A stretch of 64,000 nt of DNA from Flavobacterium aquicola (GCF_003385115.1 NZ_QUNI01000003.1:310001-374000), one strand, 5' to 3'; positions 32,224 through 40,397 are shown, counted from the first letter of the stretch. The notes: generated by a model from the sequence alone, not told the origin. Made by a program: numbers and translations.

Positions 32224-32899
32224 TTTCAGTTTGTAATATATAACCAAAACCTTTGATGGTCTGGATCATTTTGGTGTTATAAGGTTTGTCGATTTTTTTA
32301 CGAAGATAGTTAATATACACATCCACAACATTGGTGTTCATGTCAAAACTGATGTCCCAGACATTGTCCAGAATCTGATTTCGAGAAACGATTGTTCCTT
32401 TGTTTTTGGCCAAATAATAAAGAAGTCTGAATTCTTTATGCGTCAAAAGTATAGGTTTGCCGTTTCGGTGTACCAATTTGGTTTTGCCGTTTATTTCTAA
32501 ATCTTCGAGTTTTATGATGTCTGGTTTTTGAGTGTCGAGATTGGCTCTTCTTGCCAAAGCCATTACTCTCGCATTGAGTTCGGTGAATTTAAATGGTTTT
32601 ACCAAATAATCATCGGCACCGTTTTCCAATCCGTTTACGATATTTTCCGAAGTTCCCAATGCAGTTAACAGCAGGATGGGAACAAAGTTCTTGATGGCTC
32701 TTAATCTTCGGCAGATTTCGATTCCGTTTACTTTTGGGAGCATGACATCCAAGATCACAACGTCAAAATCGTTGTTTTGAATCATTTCCAAAGCAGTTTC
32801 TCCGTCAAGACAGACGCTCACCTCAAAATTATTTTCGGTAAATCCTTTTCTTAAAACGGATAACAAATTGGGTTCGTCCTCAACAATCAATAATTTCAT
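32216..32899 (-). CDS. OmpR-family response regulator
   Basis: A 227-residue two-domain regulator. The receiver has VEDEP at residues 6-10, the phosphoacceptor Asp51 in VVILDVMLPKVNG, the conserved Thr in LLLTA and Lys in YLVKPF. The C-terminal winged helix ends KMIQTIKGFGYILQ, typical of OmpR/PhoB. It is co-transcribed with the histidine kinase, which begins within its final codons. A minus-strand -7 box TATGTTTG lies at 32919-32926, 20 nt before the start. Confidence 0.95.
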   Translation of the reverse strand: MKLLIVEDEPNLLSVLRKGFTENNFEVSVCLDGETALEMIQNNDFDVVILDVMLPKVNGIEICRRLRAIKNFVPILLLTALGTSENIVNGLENGADDYLVKPFKFTELNARVMALARRANLDTQKPDIIKLEDLEINGKTKLVHRNGKPILLTHKEFRLLYYLAKNKGTIVSRNQILDNVWDISFDMNTNVVDVYINYLRKKIDKPYNTKMIQTIKGFGYILQTENE

Positions 32900-32918
32900 T
32901 TACAAGTGTTTGTTTTTG

Positions 32919-32926
32919 CAAACATA
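32919..32926 (-). promoter_or_regulatory. -7 box of the two-component operon
   Basis: TATGTTTG on the minus strand, 20 nt before the response regulator start; -33 element weak. Confidence 0.45.
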
Positions 32927-33068
32927 AAAAAATGTAAATGTAATTTTCAGTAAGTTGGGATTTCTTAAGGTTTTTTTTAGAAAGTTTTTTCGAAATGGTG
33001 GTTTATTGTGCAGTAGTTTCCGCTATGACTTGGGGAGGCAATCTCATTAAGTTAAGTTTTGATTTGCC

Positions 33069-33132
33069 CTCGCAGAGGCGCAAAGGCGCAAAGTTATGAC
33101 AGGTCTTCTTTGCGTCTTCGCGCCTTTGCGAG
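33069..33132. repeat. GC-rich inverted repeat (REP-like)
   Basis: Left arm 33069-33093 begins CTCGCAGAGGCGC and right arm 33108-33132 is its near-perfect reverse complement (22 of 25 paired) with a 14-nt loop. The arms are themselves made of GGCGCAAA units. It stands out strongly in GC from its neighbours in the 323-nt gene-free gap 32900-33222. It is not followed by a T run, so it is a dispersed repeat rather than a terminator. Confidence 0.7.
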
Positions 33133-33222
33133 AATTAAATTTTGAAAAAACTCCAGTAAGAAACCCTTAATGTAAAGGCGCTGACAGCTTAGGTAGTGGT
33201 TAACTTTTTTTGAGTCTTCCCT

Positions 33223-33585
33223 TTAAATGGAATAATTTTTAAACATATAAATCCATAACAACCTTGAAAGGCGAATGTTAAACGAAGCCATCACTAAAAT
33301 CACTGCAGTTATAATGCCAATGATTCGTAAATCGAATGTTTCAGTAAAAAACTGATGTGCAATTAAATAAGTTGCAATTCCTTGGGCTACAGTCAGGCCG
33401 TAGTTTACATACATCGCACCAAAAAAATAACCAGGTTCTTTCTCGAATTTAAAATGGCAATGCGGACAATATTGATTCATTTTTGGAAAGCCAATATTTA
33501 AGAATATGTTTTTTTCGTTAAAAACTTTTCCTTTAAGGCAATGAGGACAGTCGTTATTCAGAATATGCAGCAGTGAGTGTGACAT
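33223..33585 (-). CDS. DUF983 zinc-ribbon membrane protein
   Basis: A 120-residue protein of the DUF983 family. The N-terminal half holds two Cys pairs (NDCPHCLKGKVF and YCPHCHFKFEKEPGYFFGAMYVNYG), which should bind one zinc, and the C-terminal half has two membrane segments (LTVAQGIATYLIAHQF and IIGIITAVILVMASF). The function is unknown; the family is widespread in Bacteroidetes and Alphaproteobacteria. It is divergent from the AraC regulator with a -7 box (TACCTTTG, 33601-33608, minus). Confidence 0.85.
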   Translation of the reverse strand: MSHSLLHILNNDCPHCLKGKVFNEKNIFLNIGFPKMNQYCPHCHFKFEKEPGYFFGAMYVNYGLTVAQGIATYLIAHQFFTETFDLRIIGIITAVILVMASFNIRLSRLLWIYMFKNYSI

Positions 33586-33600
33586 GTTTTAATTTTTTTT

Positions 33601-33608
33601 CAAAGGTA
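33601..33608 (-). promoter_or_regulatory. -7 box of the DUF983 gene
   Basis: TACCTTTG on the minus strand, 15 nt before the start codon. Confidence 0.45.
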
Positions 33609-33675
33609 TTTCATATTCGTGACCCAGAAGTTTTCTATATTCGCTAATTATAGCACAAAAAAGACATTAGGAATT

Positions 33676-34536
33676 ATGCAAAAGTATCCCGTATATTCTA
33701 TCGAACGGTTCAATTGTAATGCTGTTGGCAGTGATTTTTATATTAATACCTTCAAAAATCATTTGGTTGACCATAGTTTTGTCGAAGAACCGCATAGACA
33801 TAATTCGTATGTGTTAGTACTTTTTACTAATGGATCAGGTACGCATGATATCGATTTTGATACTTTCAGGATTCAGTCTGGAAGTATGTTTTTCCTCCAG
33901 CCAGGGCAGATGCACCATTGGAATCTGTCTGATGATATTGATGGTTTTGTTGTTTTTTATTCGCAGGAAATGTACAATCTGTATTTTGGACAAAAAACAA
34001 TAGAGACATTTCCATTCTATTCTGCACTGGGGAATTCGCCTGAAATGATTTTTGATTCCAATGAATTGAATGGGATCGTTCCTTATTTTTATGCGATGCT
34101 GGAAGAATATCAGGGAAATAGAATTATGAAACAGGACAAAATTCTGAATCTATTGGACAGTATTCACATCGAAATCACAAGGAAATATAATGATCAGTAT
34201 ATCTTGGAAACACATTCGTATAATTCGAGAATCCAAGATTTTTATCTGCTTTTGGAGAAATTTTTCTGGACCGAAAAAGCACCTTCTTTTTATGCTTCCC
34301 AGCTTCATATTACGTTAAAGCATCTGAACAGAATCTGCAATGAAATCTTAAAAAAGACCACAACTCAGGTTATTACCGACAGAATTATTCTAGAAGCCAA
34401 AAGAATGCTGATGGATAAAAAAAGAACAGTCAGCGAAATTGCATCAGAGCTGGGTTTCGATGACTATTCTTATTTTGTAAGGCTATTTAAAAAGCATGCA
34501 GGAATTACACCGACAGCTTTTCGAGCTTCCAAATAA
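33676..34536 (+). CDS. AraC-family transcriptional regulator
   Basis: A 286-residue regulator. The frame extends upstream to 33619 but MQKYPVYSIERFNCNAVG at 33676 is the natural start. The N-terminal cupin-like sensor has HRHNSYVLVLFTNGSGTHDIDF and MFFLQPGQMHHWNLSDDIDGFVVFYS. The C-terminal double helix-turn-helix contains TLKHLNRICNEILKKTTTQVITDRIILEAKRMLMDKKRTVSEIASELGFDDYSYFVRLFKKHAGITPTAFR, complete. The effector is unknown. A short copy of its last 20 codons lies at 35205-35288. Confidence 0.92.
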   Translation: MQKYPVYSIERFNCNAVGSDFYINTFKNHLVDHSFVEEPHRHNSYVLVLFTNGSGTHDIDFDTFRIQSGSMFFLQPGQMHHWNLSDDIDGFVVFYSQEMYNLYFGQKTIETFPFYSALGNSPEMIFDSNELNGIVPYFYAMLEEYQGNRIMKQDKILNLLDSIHIEITRKYNDQYILETHSYNSRIQDFYLLLEKFFWTEKAPSFYASQLHITLKHLNRICNEILKKTTTQVITDRIILEAKRMLMDKKRTVSEIASELGFDDYSYFVRLFKKHAGITPTAFRASK

Positions 34537-34549
34537 TATTTTTTTATTA

Positions 34550-35143
34550 TCAATCTATAGGAAAAGAAAATCCAGCAGCCAATGCTCCGGATACTTGGTT
34601 GGCAGCTGGGGTAAAGTAATAAGTTGCGGCAATTTCTATATTATGTTTAGGGCCTAGAAGAAGGCCAAAACTCAAAGGGATATGTAATAAAGCGGTATTT
34701 TTTTTGTAATTAATTGAAGGTGTGAAAGTTTGAAATGAACCAATTGAAGTTCCAATGCCTGTCTCGATAAAAGGTGCTATCCAAGGAATTGGTGCGCAAA
34801 TACGTGCTTTTCCTCCTAGTAAAAAAGCTTCTGTTGTGACTTTATAGTTAGGCTGGTTATGTGGATTACCACCATCTGTTGATGTTATGACAAGTCCAGC
34901 GTAAGGTCTTAATCCAAACCATTTAGTTATGCCGAAAATATATTCACCTTGTGCATAAAAACCACCTCCGTCAACATCCACTTCATTCTGATTTCCGTAA
35001 CCCTCCATTTTGTTAGAAGTACTAAGTCCGAATCCTATTGAAGCTTTAATAGAGTTGCCAACTCTTGGCTGTCCTTTTGCTGGATTTGAAAAAACAAATG
35101 TGAAAATTATAATAAGTATGAAGCTGCGCAAAGTTGAAATCAT
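34550..35143 (-). CDS. Outer-membrane beta-barrel-like protein
   Basis: A 197-residue exported protein: signal peptide MISTLRSFILIIIFTFVFSNPAKGQ, then about eight alternating amphipathic strands (SIKASIGFGLSTSN, GGFYAQGEYIFGI, FGLRPYAGLVITST, TEAFLLGGKARICAP, APFIETGIGTSIGSF, ALLHIPLSFGLLLG, NIEIAATYYF, ALAAGFSFP). The ending in an aromatic-rich strand fits a small outer-membrane barrel. No enzymatic motif is seen. It is convergent with the AraC gene (13-nt gap). Confidence 0.65.
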   Translation of the reverse strand: MISTLRSFILIIIFTFVFSNPAKGQPRVGNSIKASIGFGLSTSNKMEGYGNQNEVDVDGGGFYAQGEYIFGITKWFGLRPYAGLVITSTDGGNPHNQPNYKVTTEAFLLGGKARICAPIPWIAPFIETGIGTSIGSFQTFTPSINYKKNTALLHIPLSFGLLLGPKHNIEIAATYYFTPAANQVSGALAAGFSFPID

Positions 35144-35204
35144 AAGGCTTTTTATTTTTTGTGAAAGTAAGAATTAATTTTCAATTATTTAAATAAAAAG
35201 GAGT

Positions 35205-35288
35205 ATGATTATTAAGTTAAAGTCCTGTAAAAGACTGTTTAAAAAACATGCAGAAAAGACACCAACTGCTATTCGAGGTTTAAGGTAA
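35205..35288 (+). pseudogene. Remnant of a second AraC-family C-terminus
   Basis: A 27-codon frame with ATG at 35205 and a good AAAGGAG before it. From residue 7, CKRLFKKHAEKTPTAIRGLR and a stop match the end of the AraC protein at 33676-34536 (FVRLFKKHAGITPTAFRASK). The DNA is similar but clearly diverged. It is too short for any DNA-binding domain, so it is a decayed fragment or a very short peptide gene; the remnant reading is favoured. Confidence 0.6.
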
Positions 35289-35300
35289 AATTATTGCCAA

Positions 35301-35642
35301 CTATTTTATTTTCTCACTAATCAGGCTGCTCAGCATGTCACGCTCCCGTTTGAGTATTATGATTTCGAGTTCTAGGGCGCTAATCTGTTCATCCTTAGTT
35401 TTGTCGGTCACTTGTTTTGACGAAAACTCCTTAGGCAGTGTGGTTCCAATATCGGTAAAGAAATTGTGATGAAGCAGGTGGCTTATCTTTAATAAAATAT
35501 CGGTACGAATCCACGATTGCTTAAGGCGAGTCTCAAAATTTGCTGAATTCAGATCCAAAGCCCTAGATAATGCAGCTTTTGATACATTATTTTCTTTAAT
35601 ATAATCTTGCAGAAGCTTTCCAATGTGTATAGTGTTTTTCAT
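35301..35642 (-). CDS. Small HTH protein with coiled-coil tail
   Basis: A 113-residue protein. Residues about 5-65 (IGKLLQDYIKENNVSKAALSRALDLNSANFETRLKQSWIRTDILLKISHLLHHNFFTDI) read as an XRE-like helix-turn-helix domain; about 75-113 form an amphipathic helix (KDEQISALELEIIILKRERDMLSSLISEKIK) suited to dimerisation. Its whole upstream region is a 21-bp repeat array (35675-35800), the likely site of autoregulation. No enzymatic domain. The family is common but uncharacterised in Flavobacteria. Confidence 0.7.
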   Translation of the reverse strand: MKNTIHIGKLLQDYIKENNVSKAALSRALDLNSANFETRLKQSWIRTDILLKISHLLHHNFFTDIGTTLPKEFSSKQVTDKTKDEQISALELEIIILKRERDMLSSLISEKIK

Positions 35643-35674
35643 CGTTTGATTAAAATAGGAATGTGGATTATGAA

Positions 35675-35800
35675 ATTCATATATTAAATTGTTAAATATA
35701 TTAATTAAATTGTTTTAAATAATAATTTAATAGTTTTAAAAAACAATTCTATTGTTATAAATAATAATTTTATAGTTAAAAATAACAATTTAATAGTTGT
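35675..35800. repeat. Six-copy array of a 21-bp repeat upstream of the HTH gene
   Basis: Copies start at 35675, 35696, 35717, 35738, 35759 and 35780, exactly 21 bp apart. The four best share the core AAATAATAATTTAATAGTT (35717, 35759, 35780 with 1-2 changes; 35738 more diverged); the first two are weaker. Each core is a near dyad, AAYAAT-nnn-ATWGTT (perfect in the 35738 copy). The 21-bp phase places every copy on the same face of the helix. Confidence 0.75.
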
Positions 35801-35806
35801 ATATGA

Positions 35807-36307
35807 CTATTTTGGCTGTTTGTTTTTCAAACTATTGTCCGTTTTTCTTCCAGTATTCTTTTTAAACCTTTGATTGAGTTTTTCAAATGAAGTTTGAGAT
35901 CCCGCCACGCCCGCTTGTGCGGCAGCTTCGTACAATTTGTATACCTGCAAAGCAGTGTCGTAGGCTTCTTTTCCTGCAATACGCTGTGCATCATCGACCT
36001 GATTGATGACTTGATTGAGAATGGATTTAAGTTCGTCGAGCTGATTGAATAAACTGAAATCAGAAATAATATTTTCGATTTTAATGTAAGAGGGCATTGT
36101 TTCGGCACCATTCGAGCGAAGCAGCTGGATGCAGTCCTCGGTAAAAGCCTTATTGGCAACATCCATACCGCGAAAGGATTTTTTTTCATCAACAGTCAGC
36201 CCAATATAAGGAAGCTGGGAACTAATGTGGCGTAAATTGGTTTTGATGGACTCGATAGCCGTTTCCGAAATCACGGTGTGGATTCTGTTATAAGTAAGAT
36301 TAGCCAT
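35807..36307 (-). CDS. Conserved Bacteroidetes protein of unknown function
   Basis: A 166-residue, mostly helical cytosolic protein (MANLTYNRIHTVISETAIESIKTNLRHI, then SFRGMDVANKAFTEDCIQLLRSNGAETMPSYIKIENIISDFSLFNQLDELKSILNQVINQVDDAQRIAGKEAYDTALQVYKLYEAAAQAGVAG, and a Lys-rich tail). Similar helical proteins of this kind are frequent hypothetical genes in this phylum. No catalytic motif, signal peptide or membrane segment is seen. It lies next to the HTH gene, on the same strand, with the repeat array between them. Confidence 0.65.
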   Translation of the reverse strand: MANLTYNRIHTVISETAIESIKTNLRHISSQLPYIGLTVDEKKSFRGMDVANKAFTEDCIQLLRSNGAETMPSYIKIENIISDFSLFNQLDELKSILNQVINQVDDAQRIAGKEAYDTALQVYKLYEAAAQAGVAGSQTSFEKLNQRFKKNTGRKTDNSLKNKQPK

Positions 36308-36402
36308 ATATTTTGGTCTTTTGGTTCGCTGACTAAGATATTGAAATAATGCAGATATATTGCATCTTTTTCCTACTTATTGCTGTTTGGAGTTTTTAAC
36401 GC

Positions 36403-36432
36403 AAAAAAAAATACCCACAACAGCGGGTATTT
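36403..36432 (-). terminator. Terminator of purT
   Basis: Stem AAATACCC / GGGTATTT with an 8-nt loop, followed on the minus strand by a T run (A run at 36403-36410). Confidence 0.75.
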
Positions 36433-36456
36433 TGGTAAATCTATTGTAGTAAAGAA

Positions 36457-37614
36457 TTATTGAACGGTTATTAATCCTGCGGCAGCTTGGGCTTTTTTTA
36501 CTATTTCTTCAATATTAGCGTCAAGAGTGTCATTAACTAAAGCAACGCCCATTCGGCGATAGGGTCTTGAGGTTGGTTTTCCAAAGATTCTAAAATCGGT
36601 TTTTGGTAAAGCTGCGATTTTTTCTATTCCTGTAAATGTTGGATTTTCTGAATTTTCAGAAGCTAGAATTACTGCACTTGCACCAGCTTTTTCTAAAGTG
36701 ATTTCAAAAATTGGCAGACTCAGAATAGCACGCAGATGCAGTTCGAATTCATTAAAGTTTTGAGTTCCTGCCAAAGTTACCATACCGGTGTCGTGTGGCC
36801 TTGGTGATAATTCAGAGAAATAAACACCGTCATCGGCAAGGAAAAATTCCACGCCAAAAAGTCCCGCTCCGCCCAAGGCTTCGGTTACTTTTTCGGCCAT
36901 GTCCTGTGCTTCGTATAAATCCTTGTCGGATACCTTTGCAGGCTGCCAGCTTTCCTGATAATCGCCGCGCTCCTGTCTGTGACCTATTGGCGCACAAAAT
37001 AGGGTAGGGTTGCCGTTTTGAACAACTGTCAATAAAGTGATTTCCGAATTGAATTTGACAAATGCTTCGACAATCACTTCTACCACATCGCCACGGGAGC
37101 CTTCTACAGCATATTGCCATGCTTTGTCGATATCGGCTGCAGTTTTTATCGTCGATTGTCCTTTTCCAGACGAGGACATTAATGGTTTTACAACGCAGGG
37201 CATGCCCACGGCTTCCACGCCTTTGTGCAATTCCTCGGCAGTTGTGGCATAGCGGTAATTAGCGGTTCGCAATCCCAGTTCTTTAGCAGCTAAATCACGT
37301 ATTGCTTTACGGTTCATCGTAAAGTTGGCCGCTTTCGCAGAAGGAACTACGGTAATCCCTTGTTTTTCGTAATCATAGAAACGCTCCGTTCTGATCGCTT
37401 CTATTTCGGGAACGATGAAATCAGGCTGATGTTTGGCAACGATTCTGTCCAAAGCTTCGCCGTCAAGCATGTTGATGACTTCGTAACTGTGTGCAACCTG
37501 CATAGCAGGGGCGTTTTCGTAGCTGTCGACAGCAATTACGGTTTGCCCGATGCGCTGTGCTGCGATAGTGAATTCTTTTCCTAATTCGCCGGAGCCTAGA
37601 AGCATTATTTTCAT
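36457..37614 (-). CDS. purT: Formate-dependent GAR transformylase
   Basis: A 385-residue ATP-grasp enzyme of purine synthesis that makes formylglycinamide ribonucleotide from GAR, formate and ATP, giving a folate-independent third step. It begins with the nucleotide-fold loop [12 protein letters not shown] and has [13 protein letters not shown] near 77, [17 protein letters not shown] near 145, [29 protein letters not shown] near 265 and the final [20 protein letters not shown]. All expected blocks are present and the length is normal. It has a -7 box at 37672-37679 and its own terminator. Confidence 0.95.
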   Translation of the reverse strand: MKIMLLGSGELGKEFTIAAQRIGQTVIAVDSYENAPAMQVAHSYEVINMLDGEALDRIVAKHQPDFIVPEIEAIRTERFYDYEKQGITVVPSAKAANFTMNRKAIRDLAAKELGLRTANYRYATTAEELHKGVEAVGMPCVVKPLMSSSGKGQSTIKTAADIDKAWQYAVEGSRGDVVEVIVEAFVKFNSEITLLTVVQNGNPTLFCAPIGHRQERGDYQESWQPAKVSDKDLYEAQDMAEKVTEALGGAGLFGVEFFLADDGVYFSELSPRPHDTGMVTLAGTQNFNEFELHLRAILSLPIFEITLEKAGASAVILASENSENPTFTGIEKIAALPKTDFRIFGKPTSRPYRRMGVALVNDTLDANIEEIVKKAQAAAGLITVQ

Positions 37615-37671
37615 TGAAAGTAGTTTATTGGGGTTGTGATGATGGGTTTAGTTGGTTGTGAATTGTTGTAA

Positions 37672-37679
37672 CAAAAATA
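37672..37679 (-). promoter_or_regulatory. -7 box of purT
   Basis: TATTTTTG on the minus strand, 57 nt before the start. No clear -33 element was found. Confidence 0.45.
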
Positions 37680-37770
37680 CGGTTTTGTGTGGAATTCTTT
37701 TAGAATGTGTTTTGGTATTTTGCTTCTTGTTTTTGAAAAAATTGGGTCTTTATGTTTAGCAGTTTGCTTG

Positions 37771-37884
37771 CGTGAGGGATAGGAGCTGGCTACCAAAGTA
37801 GCGCAGATAGCCCGACCGCGTTGAGGAAAGGGGCTGAATAAGCGTTACAATAAGTAAGCCCCTTTTCTCAATGGGGTCACGCCC
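37771..37884. repeat. Mosaic intergenic repeat with nested hairpin
   Basis: The 338-nt gap 37615-37952 holds no gene. The element begins GCGTGAGGGATAGGAGC and ends GGTCACGCCC, matching the ends of the element at 22192-22300 in reverse complement. Between GCCCGACCGCG and GGGGTCACGCCC lies an extra inverted repeat, TTGAGGAAAGGGGCT (37821-37835) with AAGCCCCTTTTCTCAA (37856-37871), absent from the 22-kb copy. This looks like one repeat inserted into another. Confidence 0.6.
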
Positions 37885-37887
37885 AAA

Positions 37888-37930
37888 TAAAAAAATCCCA
37901 GATTTCAAGTGGTAAACCTGAAAACTGGGA
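37888..37930 (-). terminator. Terminator of the aminotransferase gene
   Basis: TCCCAG (37896-37901) pairs with CTGGGA (37925-37930) with further partial pairing of TTTCA inside, and an A run before it (T run on the minus strand). Confidence 0.7.
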
Positions 37931-37952
37931 CTTTAAATTGTGAAGAAATATA

Positions 37953-39158
37953 TTATGCTGTTACTTCAGAAAAAGATAAAGCTTCTTTAATTCTGCGTAA
38001 TGCTTCTTTCAATAATTCGTCGCTGGTTGCGTAAGAGAAACGGATACAGTTTGGATTTCCAAAAGCGTCTCCTGTTACGGTTGCAACACAAGCTTCTGCC
38101 AAAAGGTACATAGAAACGTCATTTGCATCTTTGATTTCAGTTCCTTTTAATGTTTTTCCAAAGAAAGAAGAAACGTCTGGGAATACGTAGAAAGCTCCTT
38201 CTGGAACGTTGATTTTAACTCCTGGGATTTCTTTCAATAAACCAACAACTAAATCTCTGCGGCTGTGGAAAGCCTGAACCATGTGGTTTAATACGCTTGG
38301 ATCAGCATCTACAGCAGTAATTGTAGCTCTTTGTGCCACAGAATTTGCTCCTGAAGTTACCTGTCCTTGAATTTTTGTACATGCTTTTGCGATGAATTCT
38401 GGTGCTCCGATGTAACCGATTCTGTATCCTGTCATTGCAAATGCTTTTGCAACTCCGTTTACAGTAATTGTTTTTTCTAACATTCCAGGAATAGATCCAA
38501 TACTGCAGAAAGTTCCTGAGAAATTGATGTGCTCATAGATTTCATCAGCAACTACATAGATATTTGGATGTTTTTCCAATACTTTAGCCAAAGCTGTCAA
38601 TTCTTCTCTGCTGTATACAGATCCAGATGGATTACAAGGAGAAGAGAACCACATCATTTTTGTTTTTGGTGTGATAGCTGCTTCTAATTGTTCTGGCGTG
38701 ATTTTGAAATCAGTATCTACAGAAGTTGGAACTTCTACAGGAACACCGCCTGATAATTTTACGATTTCAAAATAAGAAACCCAGTAAGGTGCTGGTAAGA
38801 TAACTTCGTCACCGTCGTTAAGCATTACCTGCGCAATGTTGTATAAAGATTGTTTAGCTCCTGTTGAAACAACAATTTGTGATGGTGTGTAATCTAATCC
38901 GTTGTCTCTTTTGAATTTTCTGCAGATAGCTTCTTTTAAATCTTGGTATCCATCAACTGGTGAGTAGGTGCTGTAGTTTTCATCGATTGCTTTTTTAGCA
39001 GCTTCTTTGATGAAATCCGGCGTGTTAAAATCTGGTTCACCCAAACTTAAACTGATGATGTCTTTTCCTTGTGCTTTTAATTCTCTTGCCAATGCAGCCA
39101 TCGCCAATGTCTGCGATGTAGCTAAATTGTTAATTCTGTCTGAAAGTGGATTGCTCAT
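37953..39158 (-). CDS. PLP-dependent aspartate/aromatic aminotransferase, class I
   Basis: A 401-residue fold-type I aminotransferase of the Ib subgroup. The beginning (MSNPLSDRINNLATSQTLAMAALARELKAQGKDIISLSLGEPDF) is family-typical, followed by TYSPVDGYQDLKEAI, VSTGAKQSLYNIAQVML (phosphate loop), SPCNPSGSVYSREEL, VVADEIYEHINFSGTF with the Asp for PLP, and TVNGVAKAFAMTGYRIGYIGAP with the Schiff-base Lys in VAKAFAMTGYRIG. The C-terminal Arg (NCIRFSYA) binds the substrate carboxylate. It transfers amino groups between aspartate or prephenate-type substrates and 2-oxoglutarate; the true substrate is not certain. Confidence 0.93.
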   Translation of the reverse strand: MSNPLSDRINNLATSQTLAMAALARELKAQGKDIISLSLGEPDFNTPDFIKEAAKKAIDENYSTYSPVDGYQDLKEAICRKFKRDNGLDYTPSQIVVSTGAKQSLYNIAQVMLNDGDEVILPAPYWVSYFEIVKLSGGVPVEVPTSVDTDFKITPEQLEAAITPKTKMMWFSSPCNPSGSVYSREELTALAKVLEKHPNIYVVADEIYEHINFSGTFCSIGSIPGMLEKTITVNGVAKAFAMTGYRIGYIGAPEFIAKACTKIQGQVTSGANSVAQRATITAVDADPSVLNHMVQAFHSRRDLVVGLLKEIPGVKINVPEGAFYVFPDVSSFFGKTLKGTEIKDANDVSMYLLAEACVATVTGDAFGNPNCIRFSYATSDELLKEALRRIKEALSFSEVTA

Positions 39159-39198
39159 TAAATTGTGAATTTTTTGGTTTATTCTATTAGATAATTAT

Positions 39199-40290
39199 TT
39201 ATAGTGCGGGCTCTAGTCCCAATGTTCTTAAATGCTTGAAGTGTGCAACAACAGCTGCAGACATTGTTTTGTATTCGTAATATGGTAATTGGCATTCCTT
39301 AGCTGTTTCTTTTACGATTTTTGCAATTTTACCATAATGTACATGACTGATATGCGGGAAAATATGGTGCTCGATCTGGTGGTTTAAACCTCCAGTGTAC
39401 CAGTTTACAATTTTGTTTTTTGGCGCAAAATTTACCGTGGTATATAATTGGTGTATTGCCCAGGTGTTTTCCATTTCGCCAGCTTCATTTGGCTGTGGAT
39501 TGGCTGCTTCATCAACTACGTGTGCTAATTGGAATACAATGCTCAGGATTAATCCGGCAGTGTAGTGCATTACAAAAAATCCAACCAAAACTTTCCACCA
39601 AGTGATTCCAATGATCATTGGCAAAACCATCCAAATGGCTAAATAAATGATTTTTGTAATTATTAAAGTCGTCCAAAGTACTTTTGGGCTTTTAGGTTCG
39701 CCATAAGATAATTTTCTTTTCAGATAATTTCTCATCTGTTTAAAATCGGTAGTAATTGCCCAATTAAAAGTCAATAAACCATATAAAAATACAGCGTAAT
39801 ACTGCTGAAATCTATGGAATTTATGCCATTCAGCTTCTTTGGAGAAACGCATAATTCTTCCTGCTTCTAAGTCCTCGTCGTGACCTATGATGTTTGTATA
39901 AGTATGGTGTAAAACATTGTGCTGTACCTGCCAGTTGTGTACATTTCCGGCCAATACATAAATGGTTCCTCCCATGAATTTATTAACCCAGCTTTTGGTT
40001 GAATACGATCCGTGATTAGCATCGTGCATTACGTTCATTCCTATTCCGGCCATCCCGATTCCCATAACGATAGCAAGCAAAAGATGCACCCAGAAAGGCA
40101 TTTCTAAAGTAAGTATCAAAAAATAAGGAACAAGGAAAACTGTGAATAGAATTATGGTCTTCAAATGGATTTTCCAGTTACCTGTTTTCTCTATATTATT
40201 TTCTTTAAAATAGCTGTTAACTCTTGAGTTTAGGGTTCTAAAAAACTTTAAATTGTCTTGCTTTGCAAATGTAGGCGCGGTATTGTTCAT
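39199..40290 (-). CDS. Membrane fatty acid desaturase
   Basis: A 363-residue front-end/acyl-lipid desaturase. The start at 40290 (MNNTAPTFAKQDNLKFF) is used; sixteen further codons are open upstream but cover the promoter. The three histidine boxes of the di-iron site are HDANH (89-93), HNVLHH (124-129) and HQIEHHIFPH near 312. Hydrophobic stretches IIL-FTVFLVPYFLILTL, VHLLLAIVMGIGMAGIGM, TLIITKIIYLAIWMVLPMIIGI and VLVGFFVMHYTAGLILSIVFQLA fit a four-helix membrane fold. There is no cytochrome b5 domain. It probably adjusts membrane fluidity. The promoter is divergent from rsmG. Confidence 0.92.
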   Translation of the reverse strand: MNNTAPTFAKQDNLKFFRTLNSRVNSYFKENNIEKTGNWKIHLKTIILFTVFLVPYFLILTLEMPFWVHLLLAIVMGIGMAGIGMNVMHDANHGSYSTKSWVNKFMGGTIYVLAGNVHNWQVQHNVLHHTYTNIIGHDEDLEAGRIMRFSKEAEWHKFHRFQQYYAVFLYGLLTFNWAITTDFKQMRNYLKRKLSYGEPKSPKVLWTTLIITKIIYLAIWMVLPMIIGITWWKVLVGFFVMHYTAGLILSIVFQLAHVVDEAANPQPNEAGEMENTWAIHQLYTTVNFAPKNKIVNWYTGGLNHQIEHHIFPHISHVHYGKIAKIVKETAKECQLPYYEYKTMSAAVVAHFKHLRTLGLEPAL

Positions 40291-40309
40291 ATAATTTTTT
40301 GAATATTTG

Positions 40310-40342
40310 CAAAGGTAACCAATATAAATTTTCAACATACAA
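40310..40342 (-). promoter_or_regulatory. Promoter of the desaturase gene
   Basis: -7 box TACCTTTG (minus strand, 40310-40317) with a possible -33 TTG at 40340-40342, 22 nt away; leader about 15 nt. Confidence 0.5.
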
Positions 40343-40374
40343 TATTGAGTTAAATATTTATAAGTGAAAAGCAG

Positions 40375-40382
40375 TACTTTTG
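40375..40382 (+). promoter_or_regulatory. -7 box of rsmG
   Basis: TACTTTTG, 16 nt before the rsmG start codon; back-to-back with the desaturase promoter. The -33 element is weak. Confidence 0.45.
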
Positions 40383-40397
40383 TTAAAAATTTTTAAG

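Noticed and set aside
35675..35800. CRISPR array
   Set aside because: The 21-bp units are directly adjacent with no spacers and no cas genes are present.
35827..36192. Second minus-strand frame inside the 35807-36307 gene
   Set aside because: The frame used for the 166-residue protein has better composition and covers the full span; the other is an overlap by chance.
33600..36310. Genomic island or prophage remnant
   Set aside because: There is no integrase, attachment site, tRNA junction or phage gene; only weak signs (AraC fragment, small HTH gene).
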